A DNA stretch of 64,000 nt, taken from assembly GCA_037074705.1 (NCBI GenBank), contig CM073591.1:178151432-178215431 (forward strand), given 5' to 3'. Numbering within the stretch: the first letter of the stretch is position 1; every line of letters starts with the position of its first letter. A model generated the notes under the pieces. That model was not told the DNA's origin. It saw only the letters and a list, made by a program, of their open reading frames with translations, and made no database searches. Shown here one piece after another: positions 48,267-59,776 of the stretch. The DNA comes from Zhengitettix transpicula. Taxonomy: Eukaryota; Arthropoda; Insecta; Orthoptera; Tetrigidae. A program made the position numbers and the translations under genes.

Positions 48267-48868
48267 AGAACAAACAACCAAATAGTGTCCCGAGCAACAG
48301 CCTGCAAGAGGATTCTCTCGCAGGTAACCTGCGAGGGATTTTCTCTCGCAGGCAGAACCTTTTAGGAGAGATACGAAGGGGCTACCTTTGGGTATGCCTT
48401 TTCCTCTCCGTTTTTGAACTAAGGTTCCCACAAGCCGAGGCACCTCGGCCTGTTTTGAGAGGTGTATGTTCCGGGGTCGCAGACCTTGGGCATACGGTAA
48501 GAGTTGTTCGCTATTCCCATTGGAATAGTCGGCCAGCTGCCTCCTAAACTGGTCGAGGTACGGAGAAGGGAATGCTGCGTCCCCACAGCAAACACCTCTC
48601 CCGCTATCGGAAGGGCGTGGGACAAGTACCCAATGCCCGACCTACCCGATGCAGGTTTTTCTAGGGTTTTCCCTGCATTTCTTTCGGCGAATGCCGGGTA
48701 GGATCCTTAAACCATGGCCCGGGGGCCCTAGTAACCCTTGGCTACCTTCTTCTACCCTTCCGCATCCCCCCTTTCTAATCGCTTCCTATGCTATTAAAGG
48801 GGAGTTGCCCAATGTGGATCACCCTCATGTAGCCTGTTGCCCTAAAAAAAAAAGAACAAACAACCAAA
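48267..48868 (+). mobile_element. GC-rich retroposon, copy 7, full length with 16-bp target duplication
   Basis: The element occupies 48283-48852. AGAACAAACAACCAAA stands at 48267-48282 and again at 48853-48868, a perfect 16-bp direct repeat. The 3' end is GCCTGTTGCCC followed by TAAAAAAAAAA, so it was inserted by target-primed retroposition. The head is a pair of hairpins made of CCTGCGAGAG and CTCTCGCAGG units, followed by AGGAGAGATACGAAGG and further hairpins (GCCGAGGCACCTCGGC; GCTATTCCCATTGGAATAG). It is about 570 bp, GC-rich in an AT-rich setting, and has no RT. A tRNA-type A/B box pair is not clear, so the promoter class is unknown. It is the best copy to define the family. Confidence 0.85.
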
Positions 48869-50016
48869 ACGATTGGTTTCACAAAATGCTCAAACAAATT
48901 GTTAGATATTTCACATCAAAACTGTTAAAAATGGACTTTACGTCATTTTCCCACAAAAAGTAATGCAACAGCCACGTTTCACAACTGATTCTGATCTAAA
49001 AAAAAACACGCAGGCTGGTTGCTAAAATCAACTGCATACTTTTGCCCCGCGCGTACTTTAACCCATCTATTTCTATGTATACGAAGTTTGAAGAAATATT
49101 TCAGATCTACTCAATTATACGTCATTAAACTGTAAGTCAATTTCTGGAATGGATTATGTGCTCGAGGGTAAGACAAACGATTTTCATTAAATTTATATAA
49201 TATAATTGTGTTATGGCTTCGGTCTATGATTAATAATACGTACTTTTTTTATTTATTTAATACACCCACTTTACATTTTCACACGTTTACTCGCCGTAAA
49301 TATCGTTGACAATTATAAAGCACGTAAAAAGATACCATATTAAATTATTTTATACATATTACAGATTTATACATTAACATGCATAGTCATACACCTACAA
49401 GTGTATCAAAACCAGAATTCACATGTGCATTCCGTAAGTAGGCATAACGTTCTTCTAAGACATATATTTACATGCAGTTTTCAAATTATATTAAAATTTC
49501 TTGTTCGTAAGGTTGAAACGTCTTTCGCTCTTCTTTAACTAATATGGCGTTACACGAACCGCAAGAAACCAGCCGATCATATTGAAGACATGCTTCACAT
49601 ACATCTTTGCCAAACAAATGCTTAGAAATTAAATATGATATTGAACAATTACGAGACCCATTGCTACAACTAAACTTTGAAAAAACTAAGCTAGATTTGG
49701 CTCATAAATACAGCAACAGGAGTCAATAACATCTGAATTAATAAAATCCATGGGAGTAATTACTGGATATTTTCAAGCTTTCAGCTTCTTTTAAGGCCGT
49801 TTTGAAGATTCCGAAAACATACGTGATACTTTTTTTAAAAAAATAAAAAGGGTTCTCCACAATATCAATGAATGTTTGTTGATAAAAATTGCCTCATGAA
49901 ATGAAATATTTTCCAAATCAATTTAATAATTACGGATTTCATGATTTTGGAAGAAGTGCAATGTTTGTTTTCGAATTATGTTTGATATTACTAATATGCT
50001 TCTTTTTGTCTTCAAA
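48869..50016. other. Mostly featureless; one Cys-rich frame not supported
   Basis: AT-rich. On the minus strand near 49630-49540 a short frame reads KHLFGKDVCEACLQYDRLVS and CGSCNAIL, suggestive of a Cys-rich exon, but no start, splice partner or family could be assigned. Confidence 0.35.
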
Positions 50017-50099
50017 TTAGTACAGGTGTGGCCTATATGAAAATTTTTGCACCCTGACCGATATATATACAGTTTTTGAGAATGGTTTAGAAGTGGCTG

Positions 50100-50220
50100 A
50101 AAGCTTGCTCATGAACTGAAATAATATCCATTGAAAAACATCCCATATAGCAGGGCTGTCCCTCATTATTTGAATAAATTTCAGTGTGAATTCTTGCGTC
50201 CACTGACTTTCATTTCCCAT
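50100..50220 (-). CDS. Possible MADF-like first exon or pseudogene
   Basis: A minus-strand frame starting at 50220 reads MGNESQWTQEFTLKFIQIMR and DSPAIWDV, similar to the start of MADF (Adf-1-like) DNA-binding domains (FxxxFIxxxRxxPxLWD). Similarity fades after IWDV and no downstream exon with the rest of the domain was found. A GC-rich, promoter-like island lies directly upstream (50290-50515). This could be a real first exon with unseen partners, or a gene fragment. Confidence 0.3.
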
Positions 50221-50289
50221 TTCTATTTAAGTTACGCAACAATTCGGACCAACGTAGAGTATAGAATAAACTAAGATCTTTCATAAAAG

Positions 50290-50515
50290 CCAAAGAAATC
50301 AATTCGGCTCGGTCCCCGACAACGAGCCGAACTTTCCTTGGACGTTTCGTCAGAAAACCAACAGCCGGCGAGCAATCCTGGTCCATCTAGCGCATGCGCA
50401 CCGACTCATGTTCGGCTCGTTGCTCGGTAGTCTGGACCAAAGACATATAAACAACATAGACTGGACAATTCGCCGCCATATTTGAAGAAAATTGAAAACT
50501 CAGCCGCCATGTTTT
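50290..50515. promoter_or_regulatory. Promoter-like island with NRF1-like and YY1-like motifs
   Basis: In an AT-rich area this stretch has many CpG steps. It holds GCGCATGCGC at 50390-50399 (NRF1/ewg type palindrome) and GCCGCCAT at 50472-50479 and 50503-50510 (reverse complement ATGGCGGC, YY1/pho type). TTCGGCTCG and CGAGCCGAA form a 9-bp inverted repeat at 50303-50331, and CCGACAACGAGCCGAAC (50316) has a near-perfect inverted partner at 50410-50427. Promoter function is inferred. Confidence 0.4.
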
Positions 50516-50648
50516 ATGCTGTCTTGTGGGCGTTCCCCATCGTCTGCTAGCCTTGAACTCTGTCGCAAAAATGACCTAAAACTAAATATCTACGGACAAT
50601 ATATTTTAAGGTTTAAGTAAATATAACACATTTAAGGCATAGAAAAAT

Positions 50649-51830
50649 TTATTGACCTTTAAATAATATCAGTTTTGTATACAATTGCCTTATGATGCGT
50701 CCTCTTTCATGCATTGCTTTTTCTTTACACATATGACGAATTCTGCAATGAAAGTAATGTTTTAATAAAACCTTTAGTAAGATTGAGTAGTTAGTTTCCA
50801 CGGCCAAATCTATTAAATGGTCGAATTCACAAAATAAAATTTGTATATGTCTCAAAATCCGGAATACCTCCACACACAATTTTAATAGCAAATTCTTCTT
50901 TCCTATGTGTGTTTCATTATTCCTCAATACTGTTTCAGTAAATGTAAATAATTTCACAACGTCTTTACACGGGTTGATTAACTTCTCTTTAAAGTCCTTT
51001 ATTTTATTCAATCCCGTTTTTCTTTGAGAGCGAGGAGAAAGGAGAACCTCTAAACAACCTAAACACTTTAGTTTTCTTTACCACCATCCTTACAACACTT
51101 CCTGAAATATATTCTACCATTTTTTCTGAATATAATGTTATTCTCTCATATTCAGGGATGGAATCATGATCAAAATTGTGATCTGTGCAAGATTTAAAAT
51201 TATTTTTTTCAATTGGTACAACCAGTGTCTCCAAAATTCCTCCCGTACTATTGGATGGTTCTATCTGCGTAATCAAAGATTTCCTACATGCTTCTCTGAA
51301 CTGTATTTCCCCCCACATCTTGGTATGCAAGAAAAGAAGAGTTCTAAATGGTCCTGGCTCATTCTCCTTATTAATATAAATTTGAGAAGTGCAGAATCGT
51401 TCCACACACACTTCTCTACCAGTTGCCTCAAACTGAGAAGATCTAAAACAATCCCACACACACCCATCTTCCTCCCTGACTAAACTCCCATCGTACAGCT
51501 TTAAATTCATAAAATACTGTACAGATCTTTCTATTGTGTTGCATATTGTCACTCTATTACCTCTAAACACAAGAGTTTCTGTACCCTTGTTCATAACATT
51601 GCACGAATTCAACCAATCAAATGCTTTATCTACCATTTTTATGAACTTTACCGTGCCCTCACAAATTCAAACAAACCCAAGTCTCTACAAAAAATCATGG
51701 CCTCTGCTACAGAATTGCTTAGTGTCTGGGCAGCCAATGCTACCTTCACTTTCTGCGCCTCATACTGAATGTGTAGCCTCGTCATTCTATTTGCAACATG
51801 TAACCGCTCCTAGTCTAGAGTGACATAACA
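50649..51830 (-). pseudogene. P-element/THAP9-like transposase remnant
   Basis: The minus strand reads KVKVALAAQTLSNSVAEAM (about 51780-51700), the P/THAP9 pattern KVxLAxQxLSxSVAxAL. After a frameshift come VDKAFDWLNSCN and YFMNLKLYDGSLV, then EYISGSVVRMVVKKTK. A second shift leads to INPCKDVVKLFTFTETVLR and the C-terminal HCRIRHM...RQLYTKLILFKGQ. These pieces run in family order. The THAP zinc finger and the N-terminal catalytic part are absent. Two frameshifts and a stop make this copy dead. Confidence 0.75.
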
Positions 51831-51862
51831 GCACCTCCAAAGGTTTTTGAGTGTTGTCAAAT

Positions 51863-51990
51863 GACGAGTGCAGTTAGTCGCTCTGGGCTCTTCTTAGCAC
51901 CTGAGGAAAGGGGACAAGGATCCCAGAAACGTTGTGTGGTATTTATATTATCACTTATTTTGTCTGTATTTGGCTATCTTTCTTCTAATT
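51863..51990 (+). repeat. Foldback family 1, single arm
   Basis: GTGCAGTTAGTCGCTCTGGG, then CACCTGAGGAAAGGGGACAA and GGATCCCAGAAACGTTGTG, then TGGTATTTATATTATCAC and TTTGGCTATCTTTCTTC. Here the inner stem is GGGA/TCCC where other copies have GGAA/TTCC, a compensatory change. Confidence 0.8.
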
Positions 51991-52184
51991 ATTATTATGC
52001 TGATACTTACTTAAAACACGATACTTCATGTGTTTTCGAACTACGATTATTACAATTGTAGGCTGAAAACACGCTTGGCATGATTTATAATAACAAACAA
52101 TTTATTTAAACACAAAAACTTCAAAACTTTCACCATCAGTAGCATAACACAAATCGGGTTTTCGGTGAAGTGGGCCGACTAAAA

Positions 52185-52191
52185 AATGGCG
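52185..52191 (+). promoter_or_regulatory. YY1-like ATGGCGG upstream of CCDC86
   Basis: AAAAATGGCGGTC, about 330 bp before the CCDC86 start codon, resembles the YY1 core common at housekeeping promoters. It also opens a short upstream frame of about 35 codons. A single motif, so weak. Confidence 0.25.
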
Positions 52192-52514
52192 GTCAGTGTT
52201 GTTTGTTGCTGCCACCCAGAGCGCTGTAACGCTGATATAGCCACTCTATTATGTTTACATGTCTCTTTGGTCTGGACGGTGCTTAAACAATAGCATCTTT
52301 GAAATTTGTACATCTTAAGATTCAACTTTGGTTTATCTATCTGTGGCAAATGCGGTGATATGTTCTTTGCTGAGAAAGTGTGTAGCGACGCTTGAAAATC
52401 ACCGTGGTTGTTCACTTATGACTTATTGACAGTGCCTTAGTGTGTTAACGTTTTATTATTTTACCAGATTAATTGCTTTTTTTTATGTTATAAAATAGTT
52501 CTGCAGTACCGAAG

Positions 52515-54007
52515 ATGAAAAATTCTGCAGATACCTCCACAAATGTAACAAATACAAGTTCTGTGGACAAAAGTGAATTAACTGTGATTAAAGGAAGACC
52601 AAAATCTGGAAGGATATGGAAAAACGATAAAAAAAGGTTTCATTTTAATATCTTTCTTAAAACACATGTTGATGCTCCACTGTGTACTTCCTTGGACCAT
52701 ACATGTGGATAACAACACACAAGCTACAATAGTGCACTAATTTAGGATGGTCATATGTTTTTTTTGTGTGTAATCTAAAATAACCATTGCCACGGGTGAT
52801 CCTGTAATAACTCGTCAATATTCAGAATTTTGCAGACAATTTCAATATTCTTGTTAAGTAAACATTGATCATATATTTCGGTGTTTAATAATTGTAAAGT
52901 TTGATGTGAAGTGAAAAAATATGTCATATTCAGCTATTGACGATTCTAATACATGTAAAGAAAGAATTTTTGCATGCATACTATTAAATACGAAAATATA
53001 AGCAATTGAAGTTTATGAACACTAGGCAGCCTGCTGACTCAATAGGTGGTTGGCTGAACAATCACCACACAGAACCCCATTAACTCACATTGGTACAGAA
53101 AATGTGCACAATTATAAACCTTAAGTTTTTCAGAATCCGGCATCCTTCCTAAAAAAAATTATTTTCAATATAATTTTATCATAGCCAAATTGTTAATTAA
53201 AATTAAAAATTATAATACTACAAAAATTTTCATCCCTATGAAAGGTCTCTTCAGTTTTCTAAAAAAAAATATAATTAAAAAGTCAATAGTTTACTTTAAA
53301 ACATGATTACTTAAATAATTAACAGAATTTGAATTTATATAAACCTTTTAACAGAAAAAAATTGTCTGCTACATGCAACTTCCAGGGATGAAATAAGAAA
53401 ACACATCACAAAACTTACATTATTGTATCAAGAATTAAACTTTCAAAATATAAAGTCAACAAAATGAATCATGATAATAACTTTTGTAGTGTTGTAATTG
53501 TAAGTTTTTTAATTATTTAATACTGACTTGGCTACAATACATTTATATTTCAAATTGGTTGTGGTAACTTTAAAAAATATTACCCATTGTATTGTACTGA
53601 TCACATTTACAAGTTTCTTTCATGAATTGAAAATTCCAATTTTTTCAGAGCCTCATCTATAGTGAAAACTAGAGGTTTGCGTGCATCTTTTGATGAGAAA
53701 CTGGCTTTGAAAGCCTCTTTGAAACACATCAAAGAAATATCTCGTGCTCGAAAAGAACAGTTTGAGCAAGAGAAAAAAGATAAGAAGTTGAGACGGAAAC
53801 AAAACTTGGAACGTCAAGAGGAGAATAGAAAGAAATCTGAAGTTGTTCAAATTGTAAGTATTCCACATGTGCACAATTCCTCAAAAGTTAATTGTAAATT
53901 ACAACAAATAAATATGATTTCAGATTACAAATACTGCTAAAATAAAGAAGATGAAGAAGAAACTACTCCGTAAAATTGAAAAAAGAGATGTCACTTGTGT
54001 GAAGTAA
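52515..54007 (+). CDS. CCDC86: CCDC86 / Cgr1-family nucleolar protein
   Basis: Three coding exons: 52515-52636, 53649-53853, 53924-54007. Donors AG/GTTTCA and ATT/GTAAGT and both CAG acceptors keep the frame, giving a complete 136-aa protein. Residues 26-41 read KGRPKSGRIWKNDKKR, matching the conserved GKPKSGRVWKxxxKKRF motif. A long basic, Glu/Lys-rich coiled coil follows (about residues 60-110), then QNLERQEENRKKSEVVQIIT and LLRKIEKRDV, the family's hallmark RAENxxRRxENExKAEVVQxI and LRxIEKRD. The yeast relative Cgr1 acts in pre-60S rRNA processing in the nucleolus. The protein is short like yeast Cgr1 rather than long like mammalian CCDC86. The gene converges on RSRC2. The first intron is about 1 kb and the second 70 bp. 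Confidence 0.92.
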
Positions 54008-54459
54008 AGGCTGAAATTCTAATAAATAAATTTCACTGTAAAAATTACAAGTTGTTTATACATATGGGAACAAATGTACATAATCTTAAAGTACAACACA
54101 AAATTACAAAAAAATATTACATAGATATATACAAAGGTATGTCATATTTAGTGGTTTCCATATATAATATGAACACTTATTTTTGTACAGTTAATATATT
54201 GTTTAAAGTTCTGCTTCAAAATAAAGAAAGCATTACAATCTAAAATATTTTGAAGAACACTAGGATTTCCTTTTGAGTGTAATGTACCATTACACAATGT
54301 ATGAATCTTCATCATAGCACCTCATTGGGGAATGAAGTACTATTACAAAATTATTTCTTAATTTCTGTACACAAAATACAAATTCCACTTGATCACATAC
54401 CACTACATAGGTGAAAAAATAAATATTTAACCATCAACACATTTCTTTCAAGTGACCAA
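54008..54459. other. Convergent intergenic gap CCDC86/RSRC2
   Basis: About 450 bp between the two stop codons. It must hold both 3' ends; plus-strand AATAAA-like sites occur near 54022 and 54221. The two 3' untranslated regions may overlap. Confidence 0.6.
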
Positions 54460-57400
54460 CTATCGAGGGTACTGAAATGTACCAAAGCCAAGTCCAAGGC
54501 CACGATGTGTGTGTGTTGCTACCCTTGCAACTTCGTACTGCATCTCCATTGAATTGAACATTTCTTCCTGCTTCTTGATAATTTCACTGCCATCCGAAGC
54601 GGGAGCAGTTGAGGTTCCTATGACAAATAAAAAAAGTGTTAATCTGCATGTGTGGAATATATGTGTGTGTCTATATATATATATTTTTCTCTCCTTCCTT
54701 CCTCCTATCCAAGATCCTATGTCACCAAATTAGTTCCTAACATTGTATTTATTCCTTAATGGAAGCTCCTAATTCTTCATTTCCTCTACTCTATATCTAA
54801 ATAATGATTTATCCATAATAATAATTTGGTTTATTACCACAATCACCCTTGTTTCTGTGAAAATATGTTTTCGGCGACAATTATATAAACATGAATTATT
54901 GAAGCGCAGGAACACTTTACGAATTGTATGCAACCAACTGAGATGCAAACATTAAGGTAAATATATGCTATGTTTACGTGAGGAAAAGATACTTGAACCC
55001 ATTCCAGCTCAAACAGGGACTCATTGTTGTAAGAGAAACTGTTTTTGTTTCTCTTTTTTACTTTACCACCTAGGCTCCCACAATCACCAGGCCAATACAG
55101 TTAAACATTAGTGTGACAAAGTTTAAAGGGCCAACCAACAAATCTCATTAGGCATTGTGTCTGAATAAAAAGATTCCTCATGCCACCTTTCAACATCTGA
55201 AGGAGTCAATGTCAAGAAATCACTACTGATTTGAAGGCAATAGTACTGACTAATTGCTGTAATAGTAAAGAAATTATAACTGTTTGGCATGCAAACATGT
55301 TAACAGGAGGAAAACCTGAGAAAATTCAAATACCTTTAACAGGAACAATTACGCTGTTTGTTTTCAGAAGCAATATGAATAATTATTACTAAAAACCTAA
55401 TTGCAGTAGTTTTTAGGAATTTTTATATCCATTCAATTAGTATATTCACTGCTTTGGAAATATCACGAAATTTGTATGGAAAAAAACCTTAATTTTTACT
55501 ACATCCAAAACTCTCAAACACCTTTAACACAATCTGTCTTTCTTTAGTCTGATAGTAGCAACCGTACTTCTATCCTAAATATTTCCATCCTCTGTGTTAA
55601 AATCTCTACAAGTACAGTGTAGTTGGACAAATTTCACTTGTGGAATACCTTCTTTAACAATGGATTCAAGTAATTGTGAAATTACATGTTTGAAATGCAA
55701 TAATGTTATTTAAAATGACGCTGGCCATGTCTTGATTTGTACATATTTAAATTGTTTATTATTAAAACAACATATTGTCTATTAAATACCTTTTTTTTTT
55801 TTTAAAAAAAAACACTCTTTTATGGCACTAAACAAAAATAAGAGTTATGGCTAATATTAAAATGTTCAAGATTAATGAAAAAAATATATGAATTGTTTAA
55901 AAAGTGAACAATGAGAAAACAATAACTATAAAGCCATAGTTTCAGGAACAAAGTAACACAGTTGGTATTAAAAAAATTTCATAGCAACCTTGCTTGATTT
56001 CTGCATCACTATTATCAATTATATTACTTGACTAATAATAGTAAATCATGGTAAAGTGCTTTAATTATATGAAAACAGCATAAAGGCAAGGATGGCAGCG
56101 GAAAATGGAGCATATTGGGCCCTGATGAAGATACTCAAGGCAAGCAGCCTAAGCAGAAAATCGAAGGTGACTATACCAAACAGTTATAAGACCAATGGTA
56201 ATGTATGGATCACAGACATAGACTATGATTGTGATTAATGAGGAGCTCCTTAGAAGATGGGAGAGGAAAATACTCTTAAAGATCTTCGGAGCAGTAAATA
56301 AGGAAGGACAATGCAGAATATGCAAAAATAAAGAATTGGAATAATTATATGGATATGCTGATCTGGCATTGGAAATCAAGAGTAATAGGTTAAGATGGCT
56401 GGGACATGTAGAGAGAATGACAGAGAACAGAACTGTGAAGAAGGTTGCCAGAGGAAATCCAGGTGCCAGAATGGGTAAAGGGAGACCATGGAAATGATTG
56501 TTGAATGATGTAAAAGGATGATTTACAGAAGACAGAGGATCGACAAGATTGGGCTGTGATTGTCATAGAGGCCAAGGCCCTACATGGGCTGTAGCGCCAA
56601 TTACTTCGAGAAATAAAAACCAAATTTGAACATACATTCAAACTAGAAAATTACATATTCTACCCACGAGATGACACGGTTTGTACCTTGAATTCATAAA
56701 TTGACTGTAATCCACCTAGCATAGCATACAAAACAATCTCCTTCGCCATAACCTGGTTAATAAAGATTCCAACAATGCAGTTGTTTAGACATAGAAAAAA
56801 TTATTTTCTGGGTGAACATTTCTAAACTTTACAAGGGCTGTCTTGCAGTTGTCTGATTGAGGTATACATCTTACATCAACTTGTGCATTTCCCATTCTGC
56901 TACCTGGACTTGAGGACATTTATAACACACCTATGAGATATTATTTTAAATGCAGAACAATACAAATAAATAAACAAATGGTAGCACATACAGCCATCAC
57001 ACATTTCTGATCCTCTCCTGATGAAGGGGGTTCATCAGACCATTGAAAATTTGTAATATTCCTTCTTCTCAGCCAGACGTGACCAAATCAATGATTCCAG
57101 GTAAATTGACTTCAATCTCTCTCTTTCCTATATTATGTTGTTCTTTAATTTGACCTCGTCACTTTTTCCATGAGTGTTATATATAACACTTAAGGAAATT
57201 ATAACGAGCAAGTAAAAACACATTTAGATAGGAAAGGGAGACAGCATTGCATACTTACCTGAAATCAATAGTTGGTCCAGTCTGGCCTGAGGAAAAGGTA
57301 TGACGAGGTCAAATAAAATAACACATTTAGATAGCAAAGTCGAGTAACCCAAAATCAATAGTGGGTCTGTCCTGACAAAGGGCGCTCAGGTCCTTGAAAA

Positions 57401-57466
57401 TTTGAGAATTTTTAGACTCCTCAGCCCAACTGTTGATTTCCGGTAAGTCAACTTCACTGTCTCTTT

Positions 57467-57501
<35 letters not shown>

Positions 57502-59715
57502 CACTGACAAGTAAGAAATAAGACCATGAAAATGTTATCATCTGTCACATTCATGAGAAAGACAAAACTGTATATAACACAGAACAATACACAAGGTGCT
57601 TTTAAAACAAAATGTATAGAGTACAAAATTAACATGAAATAAAATCTTGAGAGCTTAGAAACAATAAACAAATGAGTGGAAGCTTTTGAAATACGAAAAA
57701 TGCTGAATATTAAATAAACCCATAGAATAAGAATGAAAAAGTTTTATAAAACAACCATAAGTATTTTGAGAATTCTGACAAGATAAAATAATAAAACAAG
57801 TATAAACTGAGACAACATAGCTAGGATTTTAAATTTAATGGAAACAGTGGATTTATTAGTAAGAAATGCAATAGAATTATATGTAATAATAATAAAAAAT
57901 TAAGTTATATACTAACCTTGAGCATTATCTTTGATACCCATAAGTCTCTTGAACTTGGCAGTCATTTTACCATCCTGATCCTGCGCAAAAGTAGTGCCCT
58001 CCCATTTGTTATTAGACACTGCTACTGGTATTTTCACAGATTCTTCTTTTTTCTCAGGAATTGCCTACAATATTAAAAACAAGTCATTACTTCTAATATA
58101 ATTCTATTGCAAAAGTTACACCAATAATAATTTATTCAAATTATAAAATTTAATACACCTGTATTTAAAGTATACTAATTAGATACAGACATAACCAAAT
58201 AACAGACAAGATTAACTGATAAAATAAATACCCCACAATGTTTCTGCAATCCTTGTTGCTTTAGTTGAGTGACTTAAAAACACAAGAGACACCAAGTTAT
58301 TTCAAATTTTTACATCACGTTTGTCTAAATATAAAGAATATCTTAAGTCATTAGTTTCAGATCTACTAATACACTTTTCATTTTTGATAAATAAAACACA
58401 AAGACCCAATTAACACATATATTGAAATATACACCAATGTTGGTAATAGGATAATTTTCAAAAATAATATTTTGTAAGAAAAAGGTCAAGTGGTTGTAAG
58501 ATGTTTGAACTGTTGGTGTGTTGCGTGAGAAAGTTGGACTTAGATAAGTCCCAGACAAAGTTTGTTATTGAATAAGAAAGACAGCCAATTCAGACAAAAA
58601 AGTGATAATATAAATACCACACAATGATTCTGTGATCCTTGTTCCTTTCCTCAGGTGTGAAGAAGAGCCTACCTTTCTTATTCATTATTTTCAATCTGAC
58701 ATAATTTATTTCATTTTAAAGTTTGTTATGTATAAGGGTTTTAAGAAAATAAAACTCACCAATCGAAGGTGTTAATATGAGTGCAGGGGTGGATTTTTGG
58801 TAAATAAAAGTGTTAGTTTGTGGGCAGAGTTCATTGGAGAAAGTCAATTGAGGTGGCCATTGGGCGGTCTGACCATAAATATGGCAAATAATTGAAAGAT
58901 TTACAGGAAAATGATTTTAAACAGTTGATATGCATTGTTAACTTTGAAAGAAATATAATTTGTTATAAATTGTGTGTTTGAATGCAGATAAGAATGATAG
59001 TCTGCTATTATTGTTGGTGGCAGTATCTGGAACATTTTTAATAGATTGGTGGCTACAGGTGAAATATATTGTGATAACTGTAAAATTGACCAGTGTCCAT
59101 GGACGGAACATCTTGGGTTCTGGCAATAATGCTGGGTGATTGACTGCTGTTCACAGACGAAATATCTAGGGTCTGTAGGCAAAATCCTAAATTGTCTGCA
59201 GCTTATAAGTATTCAATTTTGTGTGTTTGTGAAAGTGTATTCAAGTGTAAAATAATATGTACAGTTTTATGCCCATCATGGCCTATATTTTTTTATTTGT
59301 TTTTGTTGTGCTAAATTTTGTATCAATCAGAAACGGGAATGTTGAATTTTATTTTAAATTTAGTAAAATACATTGCAAATATTGGATAATTTTTGTGCCA
59401 TCATATTTCATTTTGTGTTCGTATTTTGTAGAATATTTAATGTTAGTATTTCATAAACTTACATACATATGGACATTGTAACAATATACTCAAATAGAGA
59501 ATTTTATTTATAGATTAAATGGCTAAAGCATCTATGTACTAAACAGAATTTGTGAGTTCAAATCCCATCCAGGTCAAATATTTTCAGTCTTTCCTTCTTC
59601 CTTCATTGAACATATGCTTTTCATTGTGCATGATTCACATTGAGCGTATACCTCCTATTTATTTCTACCCTTTCTCACTATCCCAAGATCCAATGTGACT
59701 TCATCACCAAATTAG

Positions 59716-59776
<61 letters not shown>

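Noticed and set aside
4438..48701. A similar frame of about 60 codons (MSAIPIGIVGQLPPK...) is open in retroposon copies at 4438, 8315, 13085 and 48504
   Set aside because: All copies share it by descent from one source sequence. It has no known domain, and GC-rich sequence stays open by chance. No test for purifying selection was possible here.
49540..49640. Cys-rich minus-strand frame with CEAC and CGSC pairs
   Set aside because: No start, splice sites or family that I can name. It could be chance or an element fragment.
59514..59575. tRNA gene on the plus strand
   Set aside because: A- and B-box-like segments are present, but no acceptor-stem pairing or plausible anticodon arm, and repeat sequence follows. 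Treated as a tRNA-derived SINE.
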